This document shows positions 16,591 to 24,807 of a stretch of 64,000 nt of DNA, piece by piece; position 1 is the first letter of the stretch, and every line of letters starts with the position of its first letter. The notes beneath the pieces are model-generated. The model ran no database searches and was not told where the DNA came from. It saw nothing but the letters and a program-made list of their open reading frames with translations. The stretch comes from Burkholderiales bacterium (lineage in GTDB: Bacteria; Pseudomonadota; Gammaproteobacteria; Burkholderiales; JAEUOS01): positions 62,001 to 126,000 of the forward strand of contig JAEUOR010000062.1 in assembly GCA_016790635.1 (NCBI GenBank), written 5' to 3'. The position numbers and the translations under genes are program-made.

Positions 16591-19370
16591 ACCAGCCCGT
16601 CGACCCGGGCCTGGCCGCTGCCGCCGGAACCATCGAACTGACCGTCAATGGCAACCCGGTCGCACTTTCCTGCGCGCCGGCCAAGCGTCTGTCCGCTGCA
16701 CTGCGCGAAGACCTGGGACTGACCGGCACGAAGGTCGGCTGTGACGCCGGGGACTGCGGCGCCTGCACGGTCCTCCTCGACGGTCGGCAGGTATGCGCAT
16801 GCCTTACCGCGGTCGGTCAGGCTGCAGGCCGCGCGGTGCAGACCGTCGAGGGTCTGGCGCAAGGGCAGCGCCTGGCCCCGCTGCAGCGCGCGTTCCTCAA
16901 GCATGGTGCTGCCCAGTGCGGCATCTGCACTCCGGGCATGCTCATGGCGGCCAGCGACCTGCTGTCCAAGAATCGATCGCCTGACGAAGCGGAGGTGTGC
17001 GATGCGCTGGGCGGCGTGCTGTGCCGTTGCACGGGATATCGCAAGATCGTCGAGGCCGTGCTCGCAGTCGCGCGTGGCGACTTCGAATGCGCGGTACCCG
17101 ACGCCGGCCAGGCGGTCGGCTTTCGCTTAGGCCGACTCGACGGGCCGTCCAAGCTTGCCGGCGAGGAGAAATTCGGCGCCGACACGCGCCCCGCTGGCGC
17201 GCTGACCCTGCGCATCGTGCGCTCACCGCACGCGCGCGCACGCTTTCACCTGACCGACCTGCCTGCATTTCGCCAGCGCTGGCCCGGGGTCGTCGAGATC
17301 ATCAGCGCCGCCGACGTGCCGGAGAATTCCTTCGCAGTGTTTGCCGCCCCCAAGGATCAGCCGGTGCTGGCACCCGGGCACGTGCGTTTCAGGGGCGAGG
17401 CGGTGCTGGGCATCATCGGCGCCGAAGACGCGATCTGCGCCATACCCGAATCGGCGATGCCGATCGCGTGGGAACCGCAGGTTGCTCTCGACACGCCGGA
17501 GGCCGCGCTTGCCGCCAAGGGCGACTGGCTGCACGACTTCGCTCCGGACAACGTCCTGTGCCGCGGCCGCGTCGTCCGCGGCGCGGCAGCCGACGCGCTC
17601 TCTGCATGCAGCCACGTTGCCGAAGGGGAATTCCGCACCAGCCACGTCGAGCACGCCTACATCGAGCCCGAGGCGGGTTTCGCGGAAATCGTCCGCGAGA
17701 ACGGGCGCGACCGCGTGCATGTCGTCGCCTGCACCCAGACCCCCTACATGGATCGTGACGAAGTCGCGCGCGTCCTCAAGCTGCCGGTCGAGGACGTGCG
17801 CGTCATCCCGTCGGCAATCGGCGGCGGTTTCGGCGGCAAGCTCGACGTCTCGATACAACCGCTGCTCGCGGTCGCCGCCTGGAAGGCGCGCCGCCCGGTG
17901 CGTATCGTTTACACCCGCCCGGAGTCGATGCTCTCGACCACCAAGCGCCACCCGGCACACATACGCGCCCGCCTGGGCTGCGATGCCCAGGGCCGCTTAC
18001 GGGCGATCGACTTCAACGGTGACTTCGACACCGGCGCCTATGCGTCATGGGGTTCGACGGTCGCCAACCGAGTCCCGATCCATGCCAGCGGCCCCTACCG
18101 CGTGCCGGCCGTACGCGCCCTGACGCGCGCCATCTTCACCCATGGCCCCATCGCCGGCGCGTTTCGTGGATTCGGCGTGCCGCAGTCCTGCATCGCCACC
18201 GAAGCCCTCATGGACGATCTGGCGCTGGCAACCGGCATCGACCGACTCGAGTTCCGCCTGAAGAACGCACTGGCTGCCGGCGACACCACGCCGACCGGCC
18301 AGGTCCTCGCCGCCAGCGTGGGCATGGCGCGCTGCCTGGAAGTGCTCAGGCCCGGCTGGCAGGCGGCGCTCGCGCGCGCAGCAGAGGCCAACCGCACATC
18401 GCCCCCGCACCTGCGCCACGGCGCCGGCATCGCCTGCATGTGGTATGGCATCGGCAATACCGTGATTGCAAATCCCTCGACGATGACCATCGGGCTGAAG
18501 CCCTGTGGGCGCTTCATGCTCTACAACGGCGCGCAGGAGATCGGCCAGGGAACCTACACCATCATGCCGCAGATCGCCGCCGACGCGCTCGGCGTACCGG
18601 TCGCGCTCATCGACCAGGTGCACGGCGATACCGATCTCACCGAAGATGCCGGCAAGTCCTCGGCCTCACGCCAGACCTTCGTCTCGGGCAACGCGGCGCG
18701 CCTGGCCGCCGTGGACCTGCGCAGGCAGCTTTGCGAGCGCATGGGCTTGTCCCCTTCAGCAAGCTTGGCCCTGACAGGCGCGGTGCTGATCGGACGCGAC
18801 GGCGGGCAGGAACGCCGCCTCGACCTGGCTTCTTGTGCCGTCGATGCGCGCGGTGACGTTGCCTTAGGCCGCGGCAGCTTCAATCCGCCCACCGTGCCGC
18901 TGGACGCTGACGGCCAGGGCATCCCCTACGCCACATACGCCTTCGCCGCCCAATTTGCCGAAGTGGTCGTCGACACCGCGCTGGGCACGGCCAAGGTCAC
19001 GCACATCGAAGCCGCGCATGACGTCGGCCGCGCGATCAACCCGACCCAGGTCGAAGGCCAGATCCACGGCGGCATCGCGCAGGGACTCGGAATGGCGCTC
19101 ATGGAGGAGTACCACGCCGGTCGCACCGACAACCTGCACGATTACCTGATCCCGACCGTGGGCGACATCCCGCCGATCACCACCCACATCATCGAGGACC
19201 CCGAGCCGCTGGCACCCTACGGCGCCAAGGGCGTCGGCGAACCGGCGCTGATCGCCACCGCGCCCGCGATCTTCGGCGCCATCCGGCATGCGACCGGCGT
19301 ACGCGTGGAATTCGCGCCGTGTACGCCGGATCGGCTGCGCGCCCTGCTCGAAAAACATCCGTCGCCCTGA
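16587..19370 (+). CDS. Molybdenum hydroxylase with fused 2Fe-2S and molybdopterin subunits (xanthine dehydrogenase family)
   Basis: 927-residue fusion of small and large subunits. Residues about 15-170 form the ferredoxin-like 2Fe-2S domain (Cys52, Cys57, Cys60 in GCDAGDCGAC) and the second cluster domain with CGICTPGM and CRCTGY. From about 180 comes the aldehyde-oxidase/xanthine-dehydrogenase Mo domain, with GGGFGGK, GAFRGFG and the active-site Glu885 in GVGEPAL. It should hydroxylate a carbon next to a ring nitrogen or an aldehyde, using water as oxygen source. With a 6-hydroxynicotinate-reductase-like gene next, a nicotinate-type substrate is plausible but unproven. There is no cofactor-maturation (XdhC-like) gene in the window. 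Confidence 0.88.
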   Translation: MNQPVDPGLAAAAGTIELTVNGNPVALSCAPAKRLSAALREDLGLTGTKVGCDAGDCGACTVLLDGRQVCACLTAVGQAAGRAVQTVEGLAQGQRLAPLQRAFLKHGAAQCGICTPGMLMAASDLLSKNRSPDEAEVCDALGGVLCRCTGYRKIVEAVLAVARGDFECAVPDAGQAVGFRLGRLDGPSKLAGEEKFGADTRPAGALTLRIVRSPHARARFHLTDLPAFRQRWPGVVEIISAADVPENSFAVFAAPKDQPVLAPGHVRFRGEAVLGIIGAEDAICAIPESAMPIAWEPQVALDTPEAALAAKGDWLHDFAPDNVLCRGRVVRGAAADALSACSHVAEGEFRTSHVEHAYIEPEAGFAEIVRENGRDRVHVVACTQTPYMDRDEVARVLKLPVEDVRVIPSAIGGGFGGKLDVSIQPLLAVAAWKARRPVRIVYTRPESMLSTTKRHPAHIRARLGCDAQGRLRAIDFNGDFDTGAYASWGSTVANRVPIHASGPYRVPAVRALTRAIFTHGPIAGAFRGFGVPQSCIATEALMDDLALATGIDRLEFRLKNALAAGDTTPTGQVLAASVGMARCLEVLRPGWQAALARAAEANRTSPPHLRHGAGIACMWYGIGNTVIANPSTMTIGLKPCGRFMLYNGAQEIGQGTYTIMPQIAADALGVPVALIDQVHGDTDLTEDAGKSSASRQTFVSGNAARLAAVDLRRQLCERMGLSPSASLALTGAVLIGRDGGQERRLDLASCAVDARGDVALGRGSFNPPTVPLDADGQGIPYATYAFAAQFAEVVVDTALGTAKVTHIEAAHDVGRAINPTQVEGQIHGGIAQGLGMALMEEYHAGRTDNLHDYLIPTVGDIPPITTHIIEDPEPLAPYGAKGVGEPALIATAPAIFGAIRHATGVRVEFAPCTPDRLRALLEKHPSP

Positions 19371-20893
19371 TGACCACCACCCACGCCGACCCCACCACCG
19401 GCATCGAGCCCGCCCCCGCCGACAAGAGCGGCGGCAAGATCATCTGCAACGCGTGCCCGGTGCTGTGCAACATCAGCGAAGGGCGCAGCGGCGCCTGCGA
19501 TCGCTATGCCAATTTCAAGGGCGTGCTGACGCGCCTGGACCCTTTGGTCCTGACCTCGCGCACCGTCACCGAAGCCGGCGAACTGGTCGCCTTCGACGGC
19601 AAGCCCTGGGACGGCAACCCGCTGGACAATCCGCCGGTGGCCGCCGATGCGCCGCTCTTCGTCACGGGCATCGGCTCGACCACGACCTACCCGGATTACA
19701 AGCCTGCGCCCTTCATCGTCGCCTCGACCCACAAGGGGGTGGACACCGTCACGGTGGTGACCGAGGGCGTGTTCAGCTACTGCAGCTTCAAGGTCAAGGT
19801 CGACACCGACCGCTACATCGGGCCGGAGCAGGCCAACGTGCGCTGCGACGGCGAGGTGGTCGGGCACGTGACCACCGCCGAATACGGCTCGCAGATGCTC
19901 TCGCTGGGCGGGGTGCACCACCTGACCGGCGGCTCCAAGCGCGAGGGGCGCGTCACCTGCGACATGATGATGGCGCTGGGCAACAAGCAGCCGGTGGAGC
20001 TTTCCATCGAGGGCGGCTCGACCATCGTCGTCGCGGCAGGCAAGGCGCCGATCATCAACGGCGTCACCGAGCGGCGCATGCGCGTGGGCTGCGGCTCGGC
20101 GACCATCGGCATCTTCGCGCCGCAATGGAAGGAGCATGTCGATGAAGTCATCGTGGTCGATGATCACATCACCGGCGTCCTGACCGAGCATCAGGCCGGC
20201 AAGTACATCGACATGCCGCCCTCCGGCATCCGCATCCGCGGCAAGCGCTCCACGCCGGGGCGCTATTTCCAGGTCGCCAACCCCGGACTGGGCTGGGGCG
20301 GCACCGACATCACCGATCCCCTCACGATCATCGAGCGCGTCGACCCGAAGGTGGCGCGCGCGGGGCTGCGCGTGCTGTTCGTCTCGACCACGGGCGAAGA
20401 CCACGCCTACTTCGTGCTGGACGAGAAGCTCGCGTTCCAGCCGGCGGCCATGACCGCGCCTCTGGAGAAGGTCGTCGCGCGCATCGGCGAGAACTGCGAA
20501 CCGGCGCTGTGCACCGTCCTTTTCCTGGGCGGCGCCGGCGGTTCACTGCGCGCCGGGGTGACCGACAACCCGATCGCCCTGACCCGCTCCATCAAGTCGC
20601 TCCTGACCAACGTCACTGCCGGCGGCGCGCCCGCCTATGTGTGGCCCGGTGGCGGCATCATGATGATGGTCGACGTGGCGCGCATGCCCGACCGGGCCTT
20701 CGGCACGGTGCCGACACCTGCCATCGTCGCGCCGATCGAATTCACCATGGCCTTGTCCGACTATGCCGCCATGGGCGGCTACATGCACCGGGTGCGGCGC
20801 ATCGAGGAGGTGCTGGCGGCGGAGAAATTCCGCCTGGTGGATCAGGGCGCGCGCAATCCCTGGCCCATCGGCGAAAAGCCGGTCGTCGGATGA
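19370..20893 (+). CDS. 6-hydroxynicotinate reductase-like iron-sulfur protein
   Basis: 507-residue protein that resembles proteins annotated as 6-hydroxynicotinate reductase, the enzyme that reduces 6-hydroxynicotinate to 1,4,5,6-tetrahydro-6-oxonicotinate in anaerobic nicotinate fermentation. Near the N-terminus lies CNACPVLC (Cys26, Cys29, Cys33) followed by Cys43, a probable Fe-S site. The rest is a long domain rich in Gly and Val with a GGAGGS motif and no membrane segment. The start codon overlaps the hydroxylase stop (TGATG). Placement right after a molybdenum hydroxylase fits a hydroxylate-then-reduce route for a pyridine ring. The family assignment is from memory of the pattern, and the substrate is inferred. 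Confidence 0.6.
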   Translation: MTTTHADPTTGIEPAPADKSGGKIICNACPVLCNISEGRSGACDRYANFKGVLTRLDPLVLTSRTVTEAGELVAFDGKPWDGNPLDNPPVAADAPLFVTGIGSTTTYPDYKPAPFIVASTHKGVDTVTVVTEGVFSYCSFKVKVDTDRYIGPEQANVRCDGEVVGHVTTAEYGSQMLSLGGVHHLTGGSKREGRVTCDMMMALGNKQPVELSIEGGSTIVVAAGKAPIINGVTERRMRVGCGSATIGIFAPQWKEHVDEVIVVDDHITGVLTEHQAGKYIDMPPSGIRIRGKRSTPGRYFQVANPGLGWGGTDITDPLTIIERVDPKVARAGLRVLFVSTTGEDHAYFVLDEKLAFQPAAMTAPLEKVVARIGENCEPALCTVLFLGGAGGSLRAGVTDNPIALTRSIKSLLTNVTAGGAPAYVWPGGGIMMMVDVARMPDRAFGTVPTPAIVAPIEFTMALSDYAAMGGYMHRVRRIEEVLAAEKFRLVDQGARNPWPIGEKPVVG

Positions 20894-21768
20894 ACCCCTG
20901 GCAGCCTTGCCGCGCAACTCTCGCCGATGGGCGGGAGCGCTGGCAGTTCGGGCCGATCGACCTGGTACTGGCCGCCGACGGGGATGCGCCGGCCGTCGCA
21001 GAGGCACGCACCTCCGCATGGCGCCGCTTCGAGAGCGTACTTCCGGAACTGACCGCCGAACTGCCTTTGCTACGCCGCCCGGTCACCGATGGGTGTGTCC
21101 CGTCGGGTCCGGTCGCGCGCCGCATGTTCGCCGCCGCGGCGCCTTTCGCCCCGACCTTCATCACCCCGATGGCGGCGGTGGCGGGCGCGGTCGCCGAGGA
21201 AATCGCACAGCACTTCGCACGGCCCGGAATTCGTCGCGCCTGGGTCAACAATGGCGGCGATATCGCCTTCGTTCTGGCCGAGGCTGAAAGCCTCTGCGTC
21301 GGCGTGGTTCCCGGCCTCGACGCGCCCGAGATCGAGGGCACGCTCAGCATCCGGGCGACCGACCCGGTGCGCGGCATTGCCACCAGCGGCTGGCGCGGGC
21401 GCAGCTTCAGCTTGGGAATCTCCGACAGCGTCACCGTGCTGGCCGCGACTGCCGCGGCCGCCGACGCGGCAGCCACCCTGATCGCCAACGCGGTAGACGC
21501 CGACCACCCGGCGATCCGGCGCGCCCCGGCAAACACGCTGAAGGACGATTCCGACCTCGAAGATCGGCTGGTGGTGACCGCGGTCGGCGCGCTGCCCCTT
21601 GCGTTGGTCGATGCGGCACTCGCGCGCGGCCTTGCCTGCGCGGACCAGTTCCGGTCGCGCGGACTGATCGCCGGGGCCGCACTGAAACTGCAGGGACGCT
21701 GGGCCGGCTTGGGTAAACTTGTGCCGCATGCCGCCCTGCCCGACCCGCCGCTGGCGCGCGCGGCCTGA
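20890..21768 (+). CDS. UPF0280 family protein (ApbE-like fold)
   Basis: 292-residue protein of a family without settled function. The motif WVNNGGDIAF (around residues 118-127) resembles the NxGGD segment of the flavin transferase ApbE, and TPMAAVAGAVAEEI is another typical stretch. It has no signal peptide, unlike most ApbE proteins. It overlaps the reductase-like gene by four bases (ATGA), so it is probably made together with it. It may install or handle a cofactor for the reductase, or act as an enzyme in the same pathway. This role is inference from position only. Confidence 0.7.
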   Translation: MNPWQPCRATLADGRERWQFGPIDLVLAADGDAPAVAEARTSAWRRFESVLPELTAELPLLRRPVTDGCVPSGPVARRMFAAAAPFAPTFITPMAAVAGAVAEEIAQHFARPGIRRAWVNNGGDIAFVLAEAESLCVGVVPGLDAPEIEGTLSIRATDPVRGIATSGWRGRSFSLGISDSVTVLAATAAAADAAATLIANAVDADHPAIRRAPANTLKDDSDLEDRLVVTAVGALPLALVDAALARGLACADQFRSRGLIAGAALKLQGRWAGLGKLVPHAALPDPPLARAA

Positions 21769-21795
21769 AATAGTCGCTCGAGGAGTCGATCCCGC

Positions 21796-22404
21796 ATGGC
21801 CACCCGCAAGCCTTCCACCCGCGCGCCGAAAGTCGCGGTGCGCAAGATCGTCATGCAGGTCGAGGAGATCCGCCACGAAGGCGGCCCCCCTCCCAGGACT
21901 CCGTATCGCCGCGGCGCGATCGCCGCGGTGATCGCCAACCCGTTCGCCGGGCGCTATGTGCGGAACATCGCCTCGATGATGGACGCGTTGAAGCCGCTCG
22001 GCTACGAACTGGCCGAGCGCCTGATCACAGCGCTGGGCGGGCCCGACAGGATCGAGTCCTACGGCAAGGGCGGCATCGTCGGCGTGGGCGGCGAGTCCGA
22101 GCACGGCGCGCTGTGGCACGTGCCAGGCGGCTACGGCATGCGCGAGTTGCTCGACAACTCCAAGGCCATCGTGCCCTCGACCTTCAAGGTCGCGCCGGCT
22201 GGCTCGACCATCGACATCCCGCTGCACCACCGCACCGCGGCCTATGTGCGCAGCCATTTCGACACCGTCGAGATGCGCGTCCCGGACGCGCCGCGCCCGG
22301 ACGAGATCGTCTTCGTCCTGGGCATGGGCGCCGGGCCGCGCGTGCACGAGCGCATGGGCGGCCTGACGGTCGCCCAGATCAGCAAGTTCGACGGCCAGCG
22401 CTGA
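21796..22404 (+). CDS. DUF1185 (amino-acid-synthesis-like, PF06684) family protein
   Basis: 202-residue protein recognised from its core: IANPFAGRYV, GGVGGESEHGAL-like text (IVGVGGESEHGA), PLHHRTAAYVRSH and VLGMGAGPRVHERMG. The family name 'amino acid synthesis' has no firm biochemical basis as far as I know. Conserved His, Glu and Arg residues suggest an enzyme. A GAGGAG ribosome site lies about 10 bases before the ATG. It is located between the reductase-like/UPF0280 pair and a Rieske oxygenase, so a step in ring opening or rearrangement of the hydroxylated heterocycle is possible. Confidence 0.72.
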   Translation: MATRKPSTRAPKVAVRKIVMQVEEIRHEGGPPPRTPYRRGAIAAVIANPFAGRYVRNIASMMDALKPLGYELAERLITALGGPDRIESYGKGGIVGVGGESEHGALWHVPGGYGMRELLDNSKAIVPSTFKVAPAGSTIDIPLHHRTAAYVRSHFDTVEMRVPDAPRPDEIVFVLGMGAGPRVHERMGGLTVAQISKFDGQR

Positions 22405-22425
22405 CACGCCGCCGCGCCGCGACCC

Positions 22426-23520
22426 ATGGCCTTCCTGCGCAACTGCTGGTACGTCGCCGCCTGGAGCGAAGAGCTGGGCGACGGACTCTTTGCACGCACC
22501 ATCCTGGGCGAGCCGCTGGTGCTGTTCCGCGACCGCGCCGGCCGGCCGGCCGCGCTGCTGGACCGCTGCCCGCACCGGCTGCTGCCGCTCTCCAAGGGGC
22601 GCCTGCGCGGCGACGCCGTCGAGTGCGGCTACCACGGCCTCACCTTCGATGCCCAGGGCGCCTGCGTGCGTGCGCCAGGGCAGGACCGCGTTCCACCCAA
22701 GGCCTGCGTGCGCGCCTATCCGGTCGCCGAACATCTGGGCATGGTCTGGGTCTGGCCCGGCGATCCCGAGCGCGCGGATACGGCACTTCTGTTCGACAAG
22801 CTGCCGCAGTGGGCCCTCGCGCAGGGTGCCACCCCGGCCTGGGGTCTCAACTGCGGGCCCTACACGCATGTGCGCGCCAACTACCAGCTCCTGACCGAGA
22901 ACCTGGTCGACCCGGCGCATGTCAGCTTCGTGCACCCCTCGACCCTGGGCACCGCGGCGATGGTCGACATCCCGGTCGAGACCACCCAGGTCGGCGACAC
23001 GCTCCTGGTCACGCGCTGGACCCTGGACTCGCCGGCTGCGCCCATCCTGCAGCGCTTCGGCAAGTGGCCGGGCAACGTCGACCGCTGGCAGTACTACTGG
23101 CTTTTCCCGCCATCGATCGCGGTGGTCGATTTCGGCTCGCACACCCCCGGCATGGCGCACAGCGACGCGGCACGCGACGCGGGGCTGCGCATCCACTCCT
23201 GCCATTTCCTCACGCCCGAGTCCGAGACCTCGACGCACTACTTCTGGTTCCAGCTGCGCAATTTTGCGCAGACCGACCCGGAAGTGTCACGCGAGATCAC
23301 CGAGCAGTTCGTCATCGCCTTCGCCGAGGACAAAGCCGTGCTCGAGGCGATCCAGGAGGCCGAGGCCGCGCCCTTCGTCCAGGAACGCGTCAAGCTCGCA
23401 CTCGACTCCGGCAGTGTGCGCCTGCGCCGTACGGTCGCACGCATGATCGCCGAGGAGGAAGCCGCACTGTCGATGCCGACCACGCCCGCCCGCACTGCCG
23501 ATTCAACCGTTGCCCACTGA
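22426..23520 (+). CDS. Rieske non-haem iron oxygenase, alpha subunit
   Basis: 364-residue oxygenase component of the vanillate O-demethylase (VanA)-like type. The Rieske cluster ligands are Cys48, His50, Cys67 and His70 (CPHR...CGYHG). The mononuclear iron site is NLVDPAHVSFVH (159-170) with His165 and His170. The length and the N-terminal NCWYVAAW fit single-component monooxygenases or demethylases that take electrons from a separate reductase. No reductase gene is adjacent, so a partner elsewhere is needed. The substrate is unknown; the context suggests an aromatic or heteroaromatic acid. Confidence 0.87.
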   Translation: MAFLRNCWYVAAWSEELGDGLFARTILGEPLVLFRDRAGRPAALLDRCPHRLLPLSKGRLRGDAVECGYHGLTFDAQGACVRAPGQDRVPPKACVRAYPVAEHLGMVWVWPGDPERADTALLFDKLPQWALAQGATPAWGLNCGPYTHVRANYQLLTENLVDPAHVSFVHPSTLGTAAMVDIPVETTQVGDTLLVTRWTLDSPAAPILQRFGKWPGNVDRWQYYWLFPPSIAVVDFGSHTPGMAHSDAARDAGLRIHSCHFLTPESETSTHYFWFQLRNFAQTDPEVSREITEQFVIAFAEDKAVLEAIQEAEAAPFVQERVKLALDSGSVRLRRTVARMIAEEEAALSMPTTPARTADSTVAH

Positions 23521-23548
23521 TTTCCGTTCTTTGCCAAGGAGCCTGTCC

Positions 23549-24742
23549 ATGAAGCCGTTTCTTGCCATAGCCGTCGCCGCCACGCTGGTCGCGATGCCGG
23601 CCTTAGCCCAGCAAAAGCCGATCCGCATCGGCGAGATCAACAGCTACAAGGCGCAACCTGCCTTCCTCGAGCCCTACCGCAAAGGCATGGACCTGGCACT
23701 CGAAGAGGTCAACGCCGCCGGCGGGGTCAACGGCCGCAAGATCGAACTCGTGATCCGCGACGACGGCGGCAACCCCGGCGACGCGGTACGCGTGGCCGAG
23801 GAACTGGTCTCGCGCGAAAAGGTGGACCTGCTCGCGGGCGGCTTTCTGTCCAACATCGGCCTGGCGCTGACCGACTTCGCCAAGCAGAAGAAAGTCTTCT
23901 TCATGGCCACCGAGCCGCTCACCGATCGCATCGTCTGGCAGTCGGGCAACAAATACACGTTCAGGCTGCGCGCCTCGACCTACATGCAGGCAGCCATGCT
24001 GGTCCCTGAGGCCGCCAAGATGAAGCGCAAGCGCTGGGCGGTCGTCTATCCCAACTATGAGTACGGCCAGTCGGCGATCGCCACCTTCAAGGAGCAATTG
24101 AAGAAGGCCCAGCCGGACGTCGAATTCGTTGCCGAGCAGGCTACCCCGCTCGGACGCATCGACGCCGGTGCGGTCGTGCAGGCCCTCTCTGACGCCAAGC
24201 CCGATGCGATCTTCAACGTGCTCTTCGGCGCCGATCTGGCGCGTTTCGTGCGCGAGGGAAACACGCGCGGACTCTTCAAGGGCCGCGACGTGGTGAGTCT
24301 CCTGACAGGCGAGCCGGAGTACATCGACCCGCTCAAGGAGGAGACCCCCGAGGGCTGGCTGGTCACCGGCTATCCCTGGTACGGCATCGACACGCCGGAG
24401 CACAAGTCGTTTTTCATCGCCTATCACCGCAAGTACAACGACTACCCGCGCCTGGGTTCGGTGGTCGGCTACGCCGCGGTCAAGGCCCTGGCCGCCGGAC
24501 TCAAGCGCGCCAATTCGACCGACACCGAAAAGCTGATCACCGCCTTCCGCGGCCTGAATTTCGAGACGCCGTTCGGCAAGGCACAGTTTCGCGCCATCGA
24601 TCATCAGTCGACCATGGGGGCCTATGTCGGCCGCACCACCGTGCGCGGCGGCAAGGGGGAGATGAAGGACTACCGGTACTACGATGGCGCCAAGTTCTTC
24701 CCCAGCGACGCCGAGGTGAAAAAGCTGCGCCCGGCCGACTAA
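23549..24742 (+). CDS. ABC transporter substrate-binding protein, branched-chain amino acid (LivK) type
   Basis: 397-residue periplasmic binding protein. The first 22 residues form a Sec signal peptide ending in PALAQ. The mature part is of the Peripla_BP_6 type, with IRIGEINSY at the start, AGGVNGRKIEL and DGGNPGDAVRVAEEL. AAGGAG at 23536-23541 lies seven bases before the ATG and fixes the start. It is followed by permease and ATPase genes and preceded by catabolic genes, so it most likely binds the compound degraded by this cluster rather than an amino acid. Confidence 0.92.
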   Translation: MKPFLAIAVAATLVAMPALAQQKPIRIGEINSYKAQPAFLEPYRKGMDLALEEVNAAGGVNGRKIELVIRDDGGNPGDAVRVAEELVSREKVDLLAGGFLSNIGLALTDFAKQKKVFFMATEPLTDRIVWQSGNKYTFRLRASTYMQAAMLVPEAAKMKRKRWAVVYPNYEYGQSAIATFKEQLKKAQPDVEFVAEQATPLGRIDAGAVVQALSDAKPDAIFNVLFGADLARFVREGNTRGLFKGRDVVSLLTGEPEYIDPLKEETPEGWLVTGYPWYGIDTPEHKSFFIAYHRKYNDYPRLGSVVGYAAVKALAAGLKRANSTDTEKLITAFRGLNFETPFGKAQFRAIDHQSTMGAYVGRTTVRGGKGEMKDYRYYDGAKFFPSDAEVKKLRPAD

Positions 24743-24762
24743 AATCCGTGCCGGCACTGCGC

Positions 24763-24778
24763 CGCGCGTCACCGCGCG
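24763..24778 (+). other. Short GC hairpin between binding protein and permease genes
   Basis: CGCGCG at 24763-24768 and at 24773-24778 can pair around TCAC. Such hairpins after a binding-protein gene often give unequal expression within ABC transporter operons. The sequence is simple and could be chance in this GC-rich DNA. Confidence 0.25.
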
Positions 24779-24807
24779 CGCCGCGCCGACCTGCCTGATG
24801 CCGCTGC

